From UBA5972 sp964637875 (lineage in GTDB: Bacteria; Pseudomonadota; Alphaproteobacteria; Rhodobacterales; Rhodobacteraceae), in the NCBI GenBank assembly GCA_964637875.1, contig CAZWXK010000023.1, forward strand, positions 1 to 34,921: a stretch of 34,921 bases of DNA, given 5' to 3'. The notes under the pieces are model-generated. The model was not told the origin of the DNA. It saw nothing but the letters and a program-made list of their open reading frames with translations, and made no database searches. This document shows positions 1-7,634 of the stretch, one piece after another. The position numbers and the translations under genes were made by a program. Within the stretch, counting starts at the first letter, position 1; each line of letters opens with the position of its first letter.

Positions 1-183
1 AATGCGCACGTGCTTTATTGCGTTGACGAGAGGCCCTGACAAAGGCAAAAGCCTGCACGAAATTCGGGTTCGCCCCGGCTGGCGCGGGAGGGGTGGTGCC
101 TCGGCGCCGCCGATTTTCCGCTTGCGTCCCGTGGCGATCTGAAACAGGCTGCGCTGAGCGCACAACACGAGGATACAACACAG
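1..183. other. Upstream region of the ABC importer operon
   Basis: No convincing gene lies here on either strand. GAGGA at 169-173 is a ribosome binding site 10 bases before the TTG start at 184. TTGACG at 22-27 resembles a -35 box, but I see no good -10 at the right distance, so no promoter is called. The preceding gene lies outside the window. Confidence 0.5.
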
Positions 184-957
184 TTGAGCGACCGACCGAC
201 CGCCCTGATTGTCGATGACATATACAAGAGCTTTGGACAGCTCGAGGTTCTGAAAGGGGTCTCGTTGACGGCGCGCGAGGGCGATGTGATTTCGATCATC
301 GGCAGCTCGGGGTCGGGCAAGAGCACGCTGTTGCGCTGCATCAATTTTCTGGAAACCCCCGACAAGGGGCGCATCGTTCTGGATGGCGAGGAGGTGATCG
401 TGCGCAAGGATCGCCGCGGTCGCCTGTTGGGGGCGGACGCCCGGCAGATCCAGCGGTTGCGCACGCAGCTGGGATTCGTCTTCCAGAGCTTCAACCTGTG
501 GTCCCACATGACCGTTCTGCAGAACGTGATGGAGGGGCCTGTTCATGTGCTGGGTCGCAACAAGGCCGAGGTGCGCGACGAGGCGATGGAAGTTCTCGCC
601 AAGGTCGGGATCGCCGAAAAGCACGAGGCCTATCCGGCGCAGCTGTCCGGCGGCCAGCAACAGCGCGTCGCCATCGCGCGCGCGCTGGCGATGCACCCGA
701 AGGTGCTGCTTTTCGACGAACCCACCTCGGCCCTCGACCCCGAGCTTGTGGGCGAGGTTCTGCGGGTAATGCGCAAACTTGCCGAGGACGGACGCACCAT
801 GATCGTTGTCACCCACGAAATGGGCTTTGCCCGCGAGGTCAGCTCGTCCACCATCTTTCTGCACAAGGGCCGGGTCGAGGAAGAAGGGCCGCCATCTGCG
901 GTATTCGGCAATCCGACATCCGAACGATGCCGAGCCTTTCTGGCCAGTACATTGTGA
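184..957 (+). CDS. Polar/basic amino acid ABC transporter ATP-binding protein (HisP-type)
   Basis: This is the cytoplasmic ATPase that powers import through the two permeases encoded downstream. The 257-residue protein has every ABC motif: Walker A GSSGSGKST (40-48), Q-loop in VFQSFN (about 99-104), signature LSGGQ (154-158), Walker B VLLFDEP (174-180, catalytic Glu179) and switch His211. The central stretch FNLWSHMTVLQNVMEGPV and the tail closely resemble HisP of the histidine / lysine-arginine-ornithine importer as I remember it, including the charged insert before the Q-loop. The start is TTG at 184, preceded by GAGGA; no in-frame ATG precedes the Walker A motif. It is the first of four co-directional genes, ending 39 bases before the binding-protein gene. 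The family is certain. The exact substrate (His, Lys, Arg, Orn or opine) cannot be fixed from sequence. Confidence 0.95.
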   Translation: MSDRPTALIVDDIYKSFGQLEVLKGVSLTAREGDVISIIGSSGSGKSTLLRCINFLETPDKGRIVLDGEEVIVRKDRRGRLLGADARQIQRLRTQLGFVFQSFNLWSHMTVLQNVMEGPVHVLGRNKAEVRDEAMEVLAKVGIAEKHEAYPAQLSGGQQQRVAIARALAMHPKVLLFDEPTSALDPELVGEVLRVMRKLAEDGRTMIVVTHEMGFAREVSSSTIFLHKGRVEEEGPPSAVFGNPTSERCRAFLASTL

Positions 958-996
958 CGGAAATGAAATCAACGTTTGTCAACAGAGGAGAAAAAC

Positions 997-1731
997 ATGA
1001 ATTTTCTTGTAAAGATAGCAGCGATCGCCCTGGCGGCGACATTCGCGGTCAACGGCGCCAGCGCCAAGACACTCCGCATGGGGACCGAGGGCAAGTATCC
1101 GCCGTTCAACTTTGTCAATGACAACGGCCAGGTCGATGGTTTCGAACGCGAAGTGGGTGACGAGCTGTGCAAACGCGCCGGCTATACCTGCACCTGGGTG
1201 ACCAACGACTGGGATTCGATCATTCCCAACCTGGTGTCCGGCAACTATGACACCATCATGGCCGGCATGTCGATCACGCCCGAACGGCAGAAGGTCATCG
1301 ACTTTACCCAGGAATATTTCCCGCCCGATCCCTCGTCCTATGTGGCGCTGGCCGGCACCAAACCCGACCTCAAGAAAGGCGTGATCGCCGCCCAGACCAG
1401 CACGATCCAGGCCAATTATGTCGCTTCCAGCGGTGCAAGGCTGGTCGAATTTTCCAGCGCTGACGAAACCATCGCCGCCGTCAAGTCGGGCGAGGCCGAC
1501 GCCGTTCTGGCCGATACCGGCTATCTGAACGATATCGTCAAGGCCTCGAATGGCGCGTTGGCATTTGTTGGCGACAAGGTCTATATCGGCGGCGGCATCG
1601 GCATGGGTGTGCGCAAGTCCGACAGCGAAATTCGCGACAAGATGAATGCCGCCATCGAATCGATGAAAAAGGATGGCACGTTGAGCAAGTTGATCGCCAA
1701 GTGGTTCAATGGCCGCAAAGTGACCTGGTAA
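997..1731 (+). CDS. Periplasmic amino acid-binding protein of the ABC importer (HisJ/ArgT-like)
   Basis: This is the solute-binding protein that captures an amino acid in the periplasm. It has 244 residues with a typical signal peptide (lysine at residue 6, hydrophobic 7-19, ASA cleavage site near 23). The mature start KTLRMGTEGKYPPF, the GFEREVGDELCKR segment, the MSITPERQ segment (the Arg usually grips the substrate carboxylate) and ADAVLADTGYL follow the bacterial extracellular family 3 fold. The two cysteines of CKRAGYTC correspond to the HisJ/LAO disulfide. The ATG at 997 follows AGAGGAG (984-990) at ideal spacing; an in-frame TTG at 976 has no such site and would spoil the signal peptide. 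A GC-rich hairpin lies 16 bases after the stop, before the permease genes. Confidence 0.94.
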   Translation: MNFLVKIAAIALAATFAVNGASAKTLRMGTEGKYPPFNFVNDNGQVDGFEREVGDELCKRAGYTCTWVTNDWDSIIPNLVSGNYDTIMAGMSITPERQKVIDFTQEYFPPDPSSYVALAGTKPDLKKGVIAAQTSTIQANYVASSGARLVEFSSADETIAAVKSGEADAVLADTGYLNDIVKASNGALAFVGDKVYIGGGIGMGVRKSDSEIRDKMNAAIESMKKDGTLSKLIAKWFNGRKVTW

Positions 1732-1747
1732 GGTAGCAACGCAATCC

Positions 1748-1771
1748 GGCCGGGCCCTGACTGGCCCGGCC
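1748..1771 (+). promoter_or_regulatory. GC hairpin between binding-protein and permease genes
   Basis: GGCCGGGCC (1748-1756) and GGCCCGGCC (1763-1771) form a perfect 9-bp stem around a 6-base loop, 16 bases after the binding-protein stop and 17 before the permease start. No T-run follows. By analogy with hisJ-hisQ and malE-malF intercistronic elements it may stabilise the upstream mRNA or cause partial termination, giving more binding protein than permease. The structure is directly visible; the role is inferred. Confidence 0.6.
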
Positions 1772-1788
1772 AACCGGAATTTACCGAC

Positions 1789-2652
1789 ATGTTCGAATAT
1801 TGCACCGATCCGTCCAGTCTGGACAGTCTGCAATGGTGGTCATGCTATCTGACGACCAACAAACAGATCATGTTCTATCAGTCCTTTGGTACGGTGCTGG
1901 CGCTGTTGCTGGCCACTGCGCCCGTGATCTTGCTGTTCGGATTTGCCGGTGCGCTGGCGCGGCGGTCGCGGTTCCTGCCCCTGCGCTGGTTCGGGTTGGG
2001 ATATACCTCGATGGTGCGGGGCATACCCGATATCATATTCTTCATGTTTGCCTTGATCGCGCTGGACCAGGGCATCGAATATGTGCGCCATATCGTTCTG
2101 TGCCCGGACTGGACGGAACCCGTGCGACAGGGGAATGATTTCGTGGTCTGCGCCGCGGCCAAGATGCCGCCGAATTCGGCCCCGCAATGGGTGCACGAGG
2201 TTTATGGGTTCTTTCTGGCGCTGGTCGGCTATTCGGTGGTCTACGGGGCATTTGCCGCCAATACGCTGTTTGGCGCATTTCAGGCGGTTCCCCAGGCCCA
2301 GCTGGAAACGGCCGCGGCCTTTGGCATGAGCAGGCGCAAGGCCTTCTGGCGCATTCTCCTGCCCCAGATGTGGGTCTATGCACTGCCAGGCCTGTCGAAC
2401 CTGTGGATGATTCTGGTCAAGGCAACGCCCCTTTTGTTCCTGCTGGGGGTCAAGGATATCGTCTATTGGGCCAACGAGCTGGGTGGCGCCAAGACGGCCC
2501 GGTTCACCTACCCTCATGGTGACTGGCGGCTGGGGTATTTTCTGGTCTTGCTGGCGTTCTATCTGATACTGACCTGGGTCAGCGAGCGCGGATTTGCACG
2601 CCTCAACCGACATGTTTCACGTGGCCATGTCTCCAGAGGGGGTACGACATGA
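1789..2652 (+). CDS. Amino acid ABC transporter permease 1 (HisQ/HisM family)
   Basis: This is an inner-membrane permease of the BPD_transp_1 family, 287 residues. Hydrophobic segments lie near residues 30-52, 68-88, 137-165, 202-222 and 245-265. The EAA-type cytoplasmic loop that contacts the ATPase is recognisable as ETAAAFGMSRRKAFWRILLP. Two unusual features are a cysteine pair near the N terminus (CTDPSSLDSLQWWSC) and a long loop between the second and third hydrophobic segments with another pair (CPDWTEPVRQGNDFVVC), absent from short HisQ-type permeases. The C terminus holds an imperfect HVSRG-HVSRG duplication. No strong ribosome binding site precedes ATG 1789. The stop overlaps the next start as ATGA, implying translational coupling. 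Confidence 0.92.
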   Translation: MFEYCTDPSSLDSLQWWSCYLTTNKQIMFYQSFGTVLALLLATAPVILLFGFAGALARRSRFLPLRWFGLGYTSMVRGIPDIIFFMFALIALDQGIEYVRHIVLCPDWTEPVRQGNDFVVCAAAKMPPNSAPQWVHEVYGFFLALVGYSVVYGAFAANTLFGAFQAVPQAQLETAAAFGMSRRKAFWRILLPQMWVYALPGLSNLWMILVKATPLLFLLGVKDIVYWANELGGAKTARFTYPHGDWRLGYFLVLLAFYLILTWVSERGFARLNRHVSRGHVSRGGTT

Positions 2653-3461
2653 GCGTTTGTGCCCAGGTATTTTCCGACTATGCGCTGCGTTCGATCGGGT
2701 TCGGCGAACGCCTGCTGCCAAAGGCCGACATATCATTGTGTGATCAGTTCGTGCTGATCGGCTCGGGGTTGGTCTGGAACATATATTTCGCGGTACTGGC
2801 GGTCTTTTTCGGCTTTTTCCTGGCAACCGCCGTGGCCCTCGCGCGGTCGAGCGCGCGGCGCCTGCTGCAATGGCCGGCCCGGGCCTTCATTTTTGTGATC
2901 CGCGGTTCGCCGCTGTTCATCCAGTTCTTCATCGCCTATGAAACCTTTGTCCTGATCCCCAAGCTGGGTTTCGACATCAACCTCGGTTTCACCGAAATCA
3001 CGCTCGAGACCCGCTGGCTGACCAAGGCCTGGCTGGGCGCGCTGATCGTACTGTTTCTGAATACCTCGGCCTATACCGCGCAGATATTTCACGGGGCGCT
3101 GATGTCGGTCCCCAAGGGGGATATCGAGGCGGCCGATGCAATCGGCATGACCGGGTTCAGGAAATTTCGCCGCATCGTCTTTCCGGCCATGCTGCGCCTT
3201 GCCTGGCCTTCCTATACCAACGAGGCGATATTCCTGTTTCACGCAACCACGCTGGTCTTTTTTTCATCCTTTCCCGCCTGGCGGCAGAAGGGTGACGCGC
3301 TGTATTATGCCAGCTATTTCGCCGACAAGACATTCGATCCCTTCATTCCCTATCCGATCATTGCCGCCTATTTCGTGATATTTACCATTCTGGTGACATT
3401 GCTGTTCAGTGCCGTCGGCAAAAGGTTGAACCGCCATATCCCGAAAGAGCGCCATCAATAG
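2649..3461 (+). CDS. Amino acid ABC transporter permease 2 (HisM-like)
   Basis: This is the second permease subunit, 270 residues, which should pair with the preceding permease in a heterodimeric channel. A hydrophobic segment near 37-60 is followed by the family motif FVIRGSPLFIQFFI, further membrane segments, the EAA loop EAADAIGMTGFRKFRRIVFP and a last membrane segment (FVIFTILVTLLFSAVG). The start overlaps the previous stop by four bases, and AGAGGGGG upstream can serve as a binding site. The last codons (H-Q-stop) lie in the first copy of a 12-bp tandem repeat shared with the end of the convergent regulator gene, so the stop codon itself sits inside a repeat unit. Confidence 0.93.
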   Translation: MSVCAQVFSDYALRSIGFGERLLPKADISLCDQFVLIGSGLVWNIYFAVLAVFFGFFLATAVALARSSARRLLQWPARAFIFVIRGSPLFIQFFIAYETFVLIPKLGFDINLGFTEITLETRWLTKAWLGALIVLFLNTSAYTAQIFHGALMSVPKGDIEAADAIGMTGFRKFRRIVFPAMLRLAWPSYTNEAIFLFHATTLVFFSSFPAWRQKGDALYYASYFADKTFDPFIPYPIIAAYFVIFTILVTLLFSAVGKRLNRHIPKERHQ

Positions 3462-3487
3462 GCCCATCAATAGGCCCATCAATAGGC
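3452..3487. repeat. Perfect 12-bp x 3 tandem repeat across two convergent gene ends
   Basis: The unit CCATCAATAGGC occurs three times without mismatch (3452-3463, 3464-3475, 3476-3487). The first copy contains the TAG stop of the plus-strand permease gene (3459-3461). The third contains the TGA stop of the minus-strand regulator gene (3479-3481). Because 12 is a multiple of three, every copy offers a stop in both reading frames, so neither protein would be lengthened if the copy number changed. Confidence 0.97.
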
Positions 3488-3940
3488 GTTGTCCTTGACC
3501 GCCTGCATGGACACATGGGTTGACGTGCTGCTGACATGGGGCAGGTTCGAGATGACCTCTCCCAGGATACGGCGATATGCGTGAATATCGCTGGTCCGTA
3601 CCTTGAGAAGATAGTCGAACGATCCGGCAATCATGTGGCATTGTTCGATCTCGGGCACCTTGCGGACCGCCTCGTTGAATGCGGCAAGGGCGGATTCGCG
3701 GGTATCGGTCAGCTTGACCTCGGCAAAGGCCACATGATCCTGCCCCAGCTTTGCGGCATCCAGCACGGCGCGAAACCCCAGGATATACCCCTTGTTGACA
3801 AGCCGGCGCAGCCTGACCTGGCATGGGCTTTTCGACAGGCCGACCCGGCGGGAAAGCTCGGTTACCGGCAGCCGCCCCTCGACGGCGAGAAGATCCAGGA
3901 TCTTTCTGTCAAAGCGGTCCAACTGAACTGTTTTTTTCAT
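3479..3940 (-). CDS. putR: Lrp/AsnC family regulator, probable proline-responsive PutR
   Basis: This is a 153-residue transcription factor of Lrp/AsnC size and layout. An N-terminal winged helix-turn-helix (about 8-60, with LDLLAVEGRLPVTELSRRVG and LSKSPCQVRLRRL) is followed by a RAM/AsnC ligand-binding domain (about 70-145, with the family pattern VPEIEQCHMIAGSFDYLLKV). It is divergent from putA with a 133-bp shared AT-rich spacer, the arrangement described for PutR in Rhodobacter capsulatus and related bacteria, where proline plus PutR activates putA. The start is ATG at 3940 (MKKTVQLDRFDRK). Its ribosome binding site is weak, so expression may be low. The family is certain; the PutR assignment comes from position and from PutA lacking its own DNA-binding domain. 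Confidence 0.85.
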   Translation of the reverse strand: MKKTVQLDRFDRKILDLLAVEGRLPVTELSRRVGLSKSPCQVRLRRLVNKGYILGFRAVLDAAKLGQDHVAFAEVKLTDTRESALAAFNEAVRKVPEIEQCHMIAGSFDYLLKVRTSDIHAYRRILGEVISNLPHVSSTSTHVSMQAVKDNAY

Positions 3941-4073
3941 GATTTCGGTCAAACAACATCCATATATCTGTATATTACGGCCATAATGGATTATTATCCC
4001 AGTTAATTCAGGAAACAAGATAGCACAGACCCTGCTAGAATCCCACAGTCCAACCGGAAAAAGGGAGAATGGC
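3941..4073. promoter_or_regulatory. putR-putA divergent control region
   Basis: This 133-bp spacer is clearly more AT-rich than its surroundings at 3957-4020, with runs such as CATATATCTGTATATTACGG and TGGATTATTATCCC that suit Lrp-type binding and DNA bending. TAGAAT at 4036-4041 is a possible putA -10 box, but no convincing -35 accompanies it, as expected for an activated promoter. AAGGGAG at 4060-4066 is the putA ribosome binding site. Exact operator sites are not resolved. Confidence 0.5.
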
Positions 4074-7000
4074 ATGACGCGGCTTGACGAGATCCGTGCC
4101 GAGATGTCTGAAATGCGTTTTGCTCCTTCTGACCAGGTGCTTGCCGCGCTGCGGGCCCGCGCGCCGATCCCGCCCGGGATCCGCGATGCGGGGTGCAGGC
4201 GGGCCGTCAATCTGGTCAGGCGGATCCGCAGCGAGGGTCGGCCCGGACTGATGGAGGTGTTTCTGGCCGAATACGGCCTTTCCACCGACGAGGGGGTGGC
4301 CCTGATGTGCCTGGCCGAGGCGTTGCTTAGGGTGCCCGACGCGCCCACGATGGACGCACTGATCGAGGACAAGATCGCCCCCTCGGGTTGGGGGCTCCAT
4401 CTTGGGCATTCGGCATCGTCACTGGTCAATGCCTCGACATGGGCGTTGATGCTGACCGGAAAGGTCCTGCAACCGGAAAGGGCAGAGGGCATTGCCGGCA
4501 TATTGCACAAGGCGGTAAAGCGCCTGGGCGAGCCGGTGATTCGTACGGCCGTGCATCGCGCCATTCGCGAATTGGGCCACCAGTTCGTGCTGGGCCGGAA
4601 TATCGACGAGGCGCTTGCCCGTTCCCGTCCCTTGCAGGAACGGGGCTACAGCTTTTCCTATGATATGCTGGGCGAGGCAGCGATGACGGCCGATGACGCC
4701 CTTGCCTATCGCGATTCCTATGCCCGGGCCATCTGGGCCATTGCCGAAACCTGCAAGGGGCGGAACGTTCGGGAAAACCCCGGCCTTTCGGTCAAGCTGT
4801 CCGCCCTGCACCCGCGTTTCGAGACGGCCAAGCGCGGGCGCGTGCTGGCCGAACTGGTTCCCGCGTTGCGCCGCCTTGCCCGCATGGCACGTCGGGCCGG
4901 CATGGGGTTCAACATAGACGCCGAAGAGGCAGATCGACTGGATCTTTCTCTGGACGTGATTGCCGCGACACTGGCCGATCCGGATCTGGCCGGATGGGAA
5001 GGCTTCGGCGTGGTTGTGCAGGCCTATGGAAAGCGGGCCGGTCCCGTCATCGACTGGCTCTACCAGCTGGCCCGTGCACATGACCGGCGCATCATGCTGC
5101 GCCTGGTCAAGGGTGCGTATTGGGATGCCGAAATCAAGCATGCCCAGGTGCTGGGACTGCAGGGGTTTCCGGTTTTTACCCGCAAGGCCGAGACCGACGC
5201 GTCGTACCTCTATTGCGCGCGCAAACTGCTGGACATGCAGGATCGAATCTATCCGCAATTCGCGACCCATAACGCCCATACCGTTGCCACGATCCTGGAA
5301 ATGGCACCCGACCGGGACGGGTTCGAATTCCAGCGCCTGCAAGGAATGGGTGAACAACTGCACGACCTCGTTCTGCGCGAAAGCGCCAGTCGCTGTCGCA
5401 TCTATGCCCCCGTTGGCACCCATCGCGACCTGCTGGCCTATCTGGTGCGCCGTCTGCTCGAAAACGGGGCCAACAGCTCGTTTGTCAACCAGCTGGTGGA
5501 TGTCGAGGTCCCACCCGAGCATCTTGCCGCCGATCCCATCGCGGCACTCGACAAACCCGCGCCCCATATCTGGGCCCTGCGCAAGCCGGGCGATCTGTTT
5601 CGGCCCGAGCGCCGCAATTCCAGGGGCTTCAACACACAGGATGATGCCGATATCGCCACTCTTGATGCCGCCCGAAGCCGCTGGCGCACATATCTGTGGC
5701 GGGCCGAACCGTTGATCGCGGGCAAGGCCGCTGCCTGCGCTCCTCGCGATGTTGCCAGCCCCGCAACCGGTGCAACGGTCGGCGTGGTGCGCGATGCAAG
5801 TGCCCATGATGTCGAAACCGCGCTGTCCCATGCCCGTGACTGGGGCAATGTTCCGGTCGAGGAAAGGGCACGGATTTTGCAGGCCGCATCCGATCTGTTC
5901 GAGGCCCATCACGGTCAATTTCATGCACTCCTTGCGCGCGAGGCCGGCAAGACCCTTTCCGATGCGGTTTCCGAGTTGCGCGAGGCAGTCGATTTCCTGC
6001 GATATTATGCCGCCCAGGCGCAGGCCCCGACCCTTGCCGAGCGCCCGGCTCTGGGTGTGTTTTCATGCATCTCGCCCTGGAATTTTCCCCTGGCAATCTT
6101 TACCGGACAGATCGCGGCGGCGCTGGCTACGGGAAATGCTGTCATCGCCAAACCGGCGGAAACCACGGCATTGACCGGATATCTGGCGGTGTCGCTGCTG
6201 CATCAGGCTGGTGTGCCGCGCGAGGTATTGCAGTTCCTGCCGGGAGCCGGCAATGTCGTGGGCGCGGCCATTACATCCAGCCCGCATGTGGATGGGGTCT
6301 GCTTTACCGGTTCACTGGCCACGGCCCAGGCCATCAATCGTGCTATGGCCCGACATCTTGCCCCAGAGGCGCCCCTGATTGCCGAGACCGGCGGCATCAA
6401 TGCCATGATCGTTGACAGCACCGCCCTGCCCGAGCAGGCAATTCGCGATATACTGACCTCGGCCTTCCAGTCCGCCGGGCAAAGATGTTCGGCCTTGAGG
6501 GTGCTTTATCTGCAAGAGGAAATCGCAGACAGCTTTCTCGAGATGCTGTTCGGAGCCATGGACGAGCTGGCCATTGGCGACCCCTGGGATATGGCCACCG
6601 ATATCGGCCCGGTCATCACCGCGGCTGCCCGCAACGGGATCGATGCCCATATCGCGCGCGCGCGGGCCGAGGGCCGCCTTCTCAAGCAGATCGAGATCCC
6701 CGCCGAGGGCTTTTTCGTCCCGCCGACGGTGTTGCGCGTCCGGGGGATTGCCGATGTCGTTACCGAGGTATTCGGCCCGGTCCTCCATGTGGCGACATTC
6801 CGCACTGATGCACTGGATCGGGTGATCGACGATATCAACGCCTCGGGATTCGGCCTGACCTTTGGCTTGCACAGCCGCATAGACGACCGTGTCGAACGGG
6901 TCACGGGGCATCTGCGCGTCGGCAATATCTATGTCAACCGCAACCAGATCGGCGCGGTTGTGGGGGCGCAGCCTTTTGGCGGCGAGGGCCTTTCGGGTAC

Positions 7001-7562
7001 GGGGCCCAAGGCCGGCGGACCGCACTATCTTTCCCGGTTCCTGCGATTTCGCGGTTTCGGCAACACAGTGCAGATCGGCCCCCGCGTACTGCTGGACAAG
7101 GTGCAGGCAGCCCTGGACAGGCTTGATCCCGATCGGACGGCCCCTCTCGACACGCGCGATTTGCCAGGGCCGACAGGAGAATCAAATCGTCTGTCCCTGT
7201 TCGGGCGGGGCGTGGTTCTATGCCTGGGGCCACGACCGGAGGATGCTCTTGCTCAGGCGCGTATCGCGCGCAAGAACGGCTGTGCATCGCTGGTGGTCGT
7301 CCCCGGCGCCCCCCGGGGCATCGACGCATTCCTGCCAAGGGAGTGGCTCTCGAAACTCGAAGGACTTGACCTCGTCGCCTTGTGGAGCACACCCGACGAC
7401 CTTGCCGCCGCGCGCCGGGCCCTCTCCATGCGCGAGGGCCCGATCATCGGTTTGTCCACGGGCGACGATCTGGCCGAGAAATGCCGTATCGAACGTCATG
7501 TCTGCATCGACACCACCGCCTCGGGCGGGAATGCCAGCCTTCTGGCGGCGGCTGCGGAATGA
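4074..7562 (+). CDS. putA: Bifunctional proline dehydrogenase / L-glutamate-gamma-semialdehyde dehydrogenase
   Basis: PutA oxidises proline to P5C with FAD and then to glutamate with NAD+, channelling the intermediate; it is peripheral to the membrane. The 1162-residue protein has a helical N-terminal region, a proline dehydrogenase barrel (about 170-460, with SYDMLGEAAMT and RLVKGAYWDAEIK, Lys346) and an aldehyde dehydrogenase domain (about 560-1010, with SPWNFPLA, Glu771 in AETGG and catalytic Cys805 in SAGQRCSAL). A C-terminal extension ends in a TTASGGNASLLA motif, as in long (type B) PutAs. The N terminus lacks the ribbon-helix-helix of trifunctional enterobacterial PutA, matching control by the divergent Lrp-type gene. 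ATG 4074 follows AAGGGAG. Confidence 0.97.
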   Translation: MTRLDEIRAEMSEMRFAPSDQVLAALRARAPIPPGIRDAGCRRAVNLVRRIRSEGRPGLMEVFLAEYGLSTDEGVALMCLAEALLRVPDAPTMDALIEDKIAPSGWGLHLGHSASSLVNASTWALMLTGKVLQPERAEGIAGILHKAVKRLGEPVIRTAVHRAIRELGHQFVLGRNIDEALARSRPLQERGYSFSYDMLGEAAMTADDALAYRDSYARAIWAIAETCKGRNVRENPGLSVKLSALHPRFETAKRGRVLAELVPALRRLARMARRAGMGFNIDAEEADRLDLSLDVIAATLADPDLAGWEGFGVVVQAYGKRAGPVIDWLYQLARAHDRRIMLRLVKGAYWDAEIKHAQVLGLQGFPVFTRKAETDASYLYCARKLLDMQDRIYPQFATHNAHTVATILEMAPDRDGFEFQRLQGMGEQLHDLVLRESASRCRIYAPVGTHRDLLAYLVRRLLENGANSSFVNQLVDVEVPPEHLAADPIAALDKPAPHIWALRKPGDLFRPERRNSRGFNTQDDADIATLDAARSRWRTYLWRAEPLIAGKAAACAPRDVASPATGATVGVVRDASAHDVETALSHARDWGNVPVEERARILQAASDLFEAHHGQFHALLAREAGKTLSDAVSELREAVDFLRYYAAQAQAPTLAERPALGVFSCISPWNFPLAIFTGQIAAALATGNAVIAKPAETTALTGYLAVSLLHQAGVPREVLQFLPGAGNVVGAAITSSPHVDGVCFTGSLATAQAINRAMARHLAPEAPLIAETGGINAMIVDSTALPEQAIRDILTSAFQSAGQRCSALRVLYLQEEIADSFLEMLFGAMDELAIGDPWDMATDIGPVITAAARNGIDAHIARARAEGRLLKQIEIPAEGFFVPPTVLRVRGIADVVTEVFGPVLHVATFRTDALDRVIDDINASGFGLTFGLHSRIDDRVERVTGHLRVGNIYVNRNQIGAVVGAQPFGGEGLSGTGPKAGGPHYLSRFLRFRGFGNTVQIGPRVLLDKVQAALDRLDPDRTAPLDTRDLPGPTGESNRLSLFGRGVVLCLGPRPEDALAQARIARKNGCASLVVVPGAPRGIDAFLPREWLSKLEGLDLVALWSTPDDLAAARRALSMREGPIIGLSTGDDLAEKCRIERHVCIDTTASGGNASLLAAAAE

Positions 7563-7567
7563 GGGGG

Positions 7568-7626
7568 GCTTCTTCTTTGCCCAAGTACTCCCGCCGGAGG
7601 CACGCCACCCCGAACAGGGGTGGCGT
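7568..7626 (-). repeat. REP-like 3-prime element copy 1: stem-loop plus conserved tail
   Basis: Read on the minus strand, the element begins 8 bases after the aldehyde dehydrogenase stop. A perfect 10-bp hairpin (7602-7626, arms ACGCCACCCC and GGGGTGGCGT, 5-base loop) is followed by a tail (7568-7600) ending TTGGGCAAAGAAGAAGC. A second copy with the same order lies after rmuC (30621-30698). The hairpin could terminate transcription from either side, separating putA and the dehydrogenase gene. Confidence 0.75.
7602..7626. terminator. Bidirectional hairpin terminator between putA and aldehyde dehydrogenase genes
   Basis: The arms at 7602-7611 and 7617-7626 pair over 10 bp with no mismatch and a GAACA loop. 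No long T-run follows on either side, so termination strength is uncertain. It lies between two convergent genes, which fits a shared terminator. Confidence 0.55.
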
Positions 7627-7634
7627 TGTCGTCA

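Noticed and set aside
979..1833. Long minus-strand frame opposite the binding-protein gene
   Set aside because: A GC-rich shadow of an evident gene; the plus-strand product has a signal peptide and family motifs. Similar mirror frames throughout the window were dismissed for the same reason.
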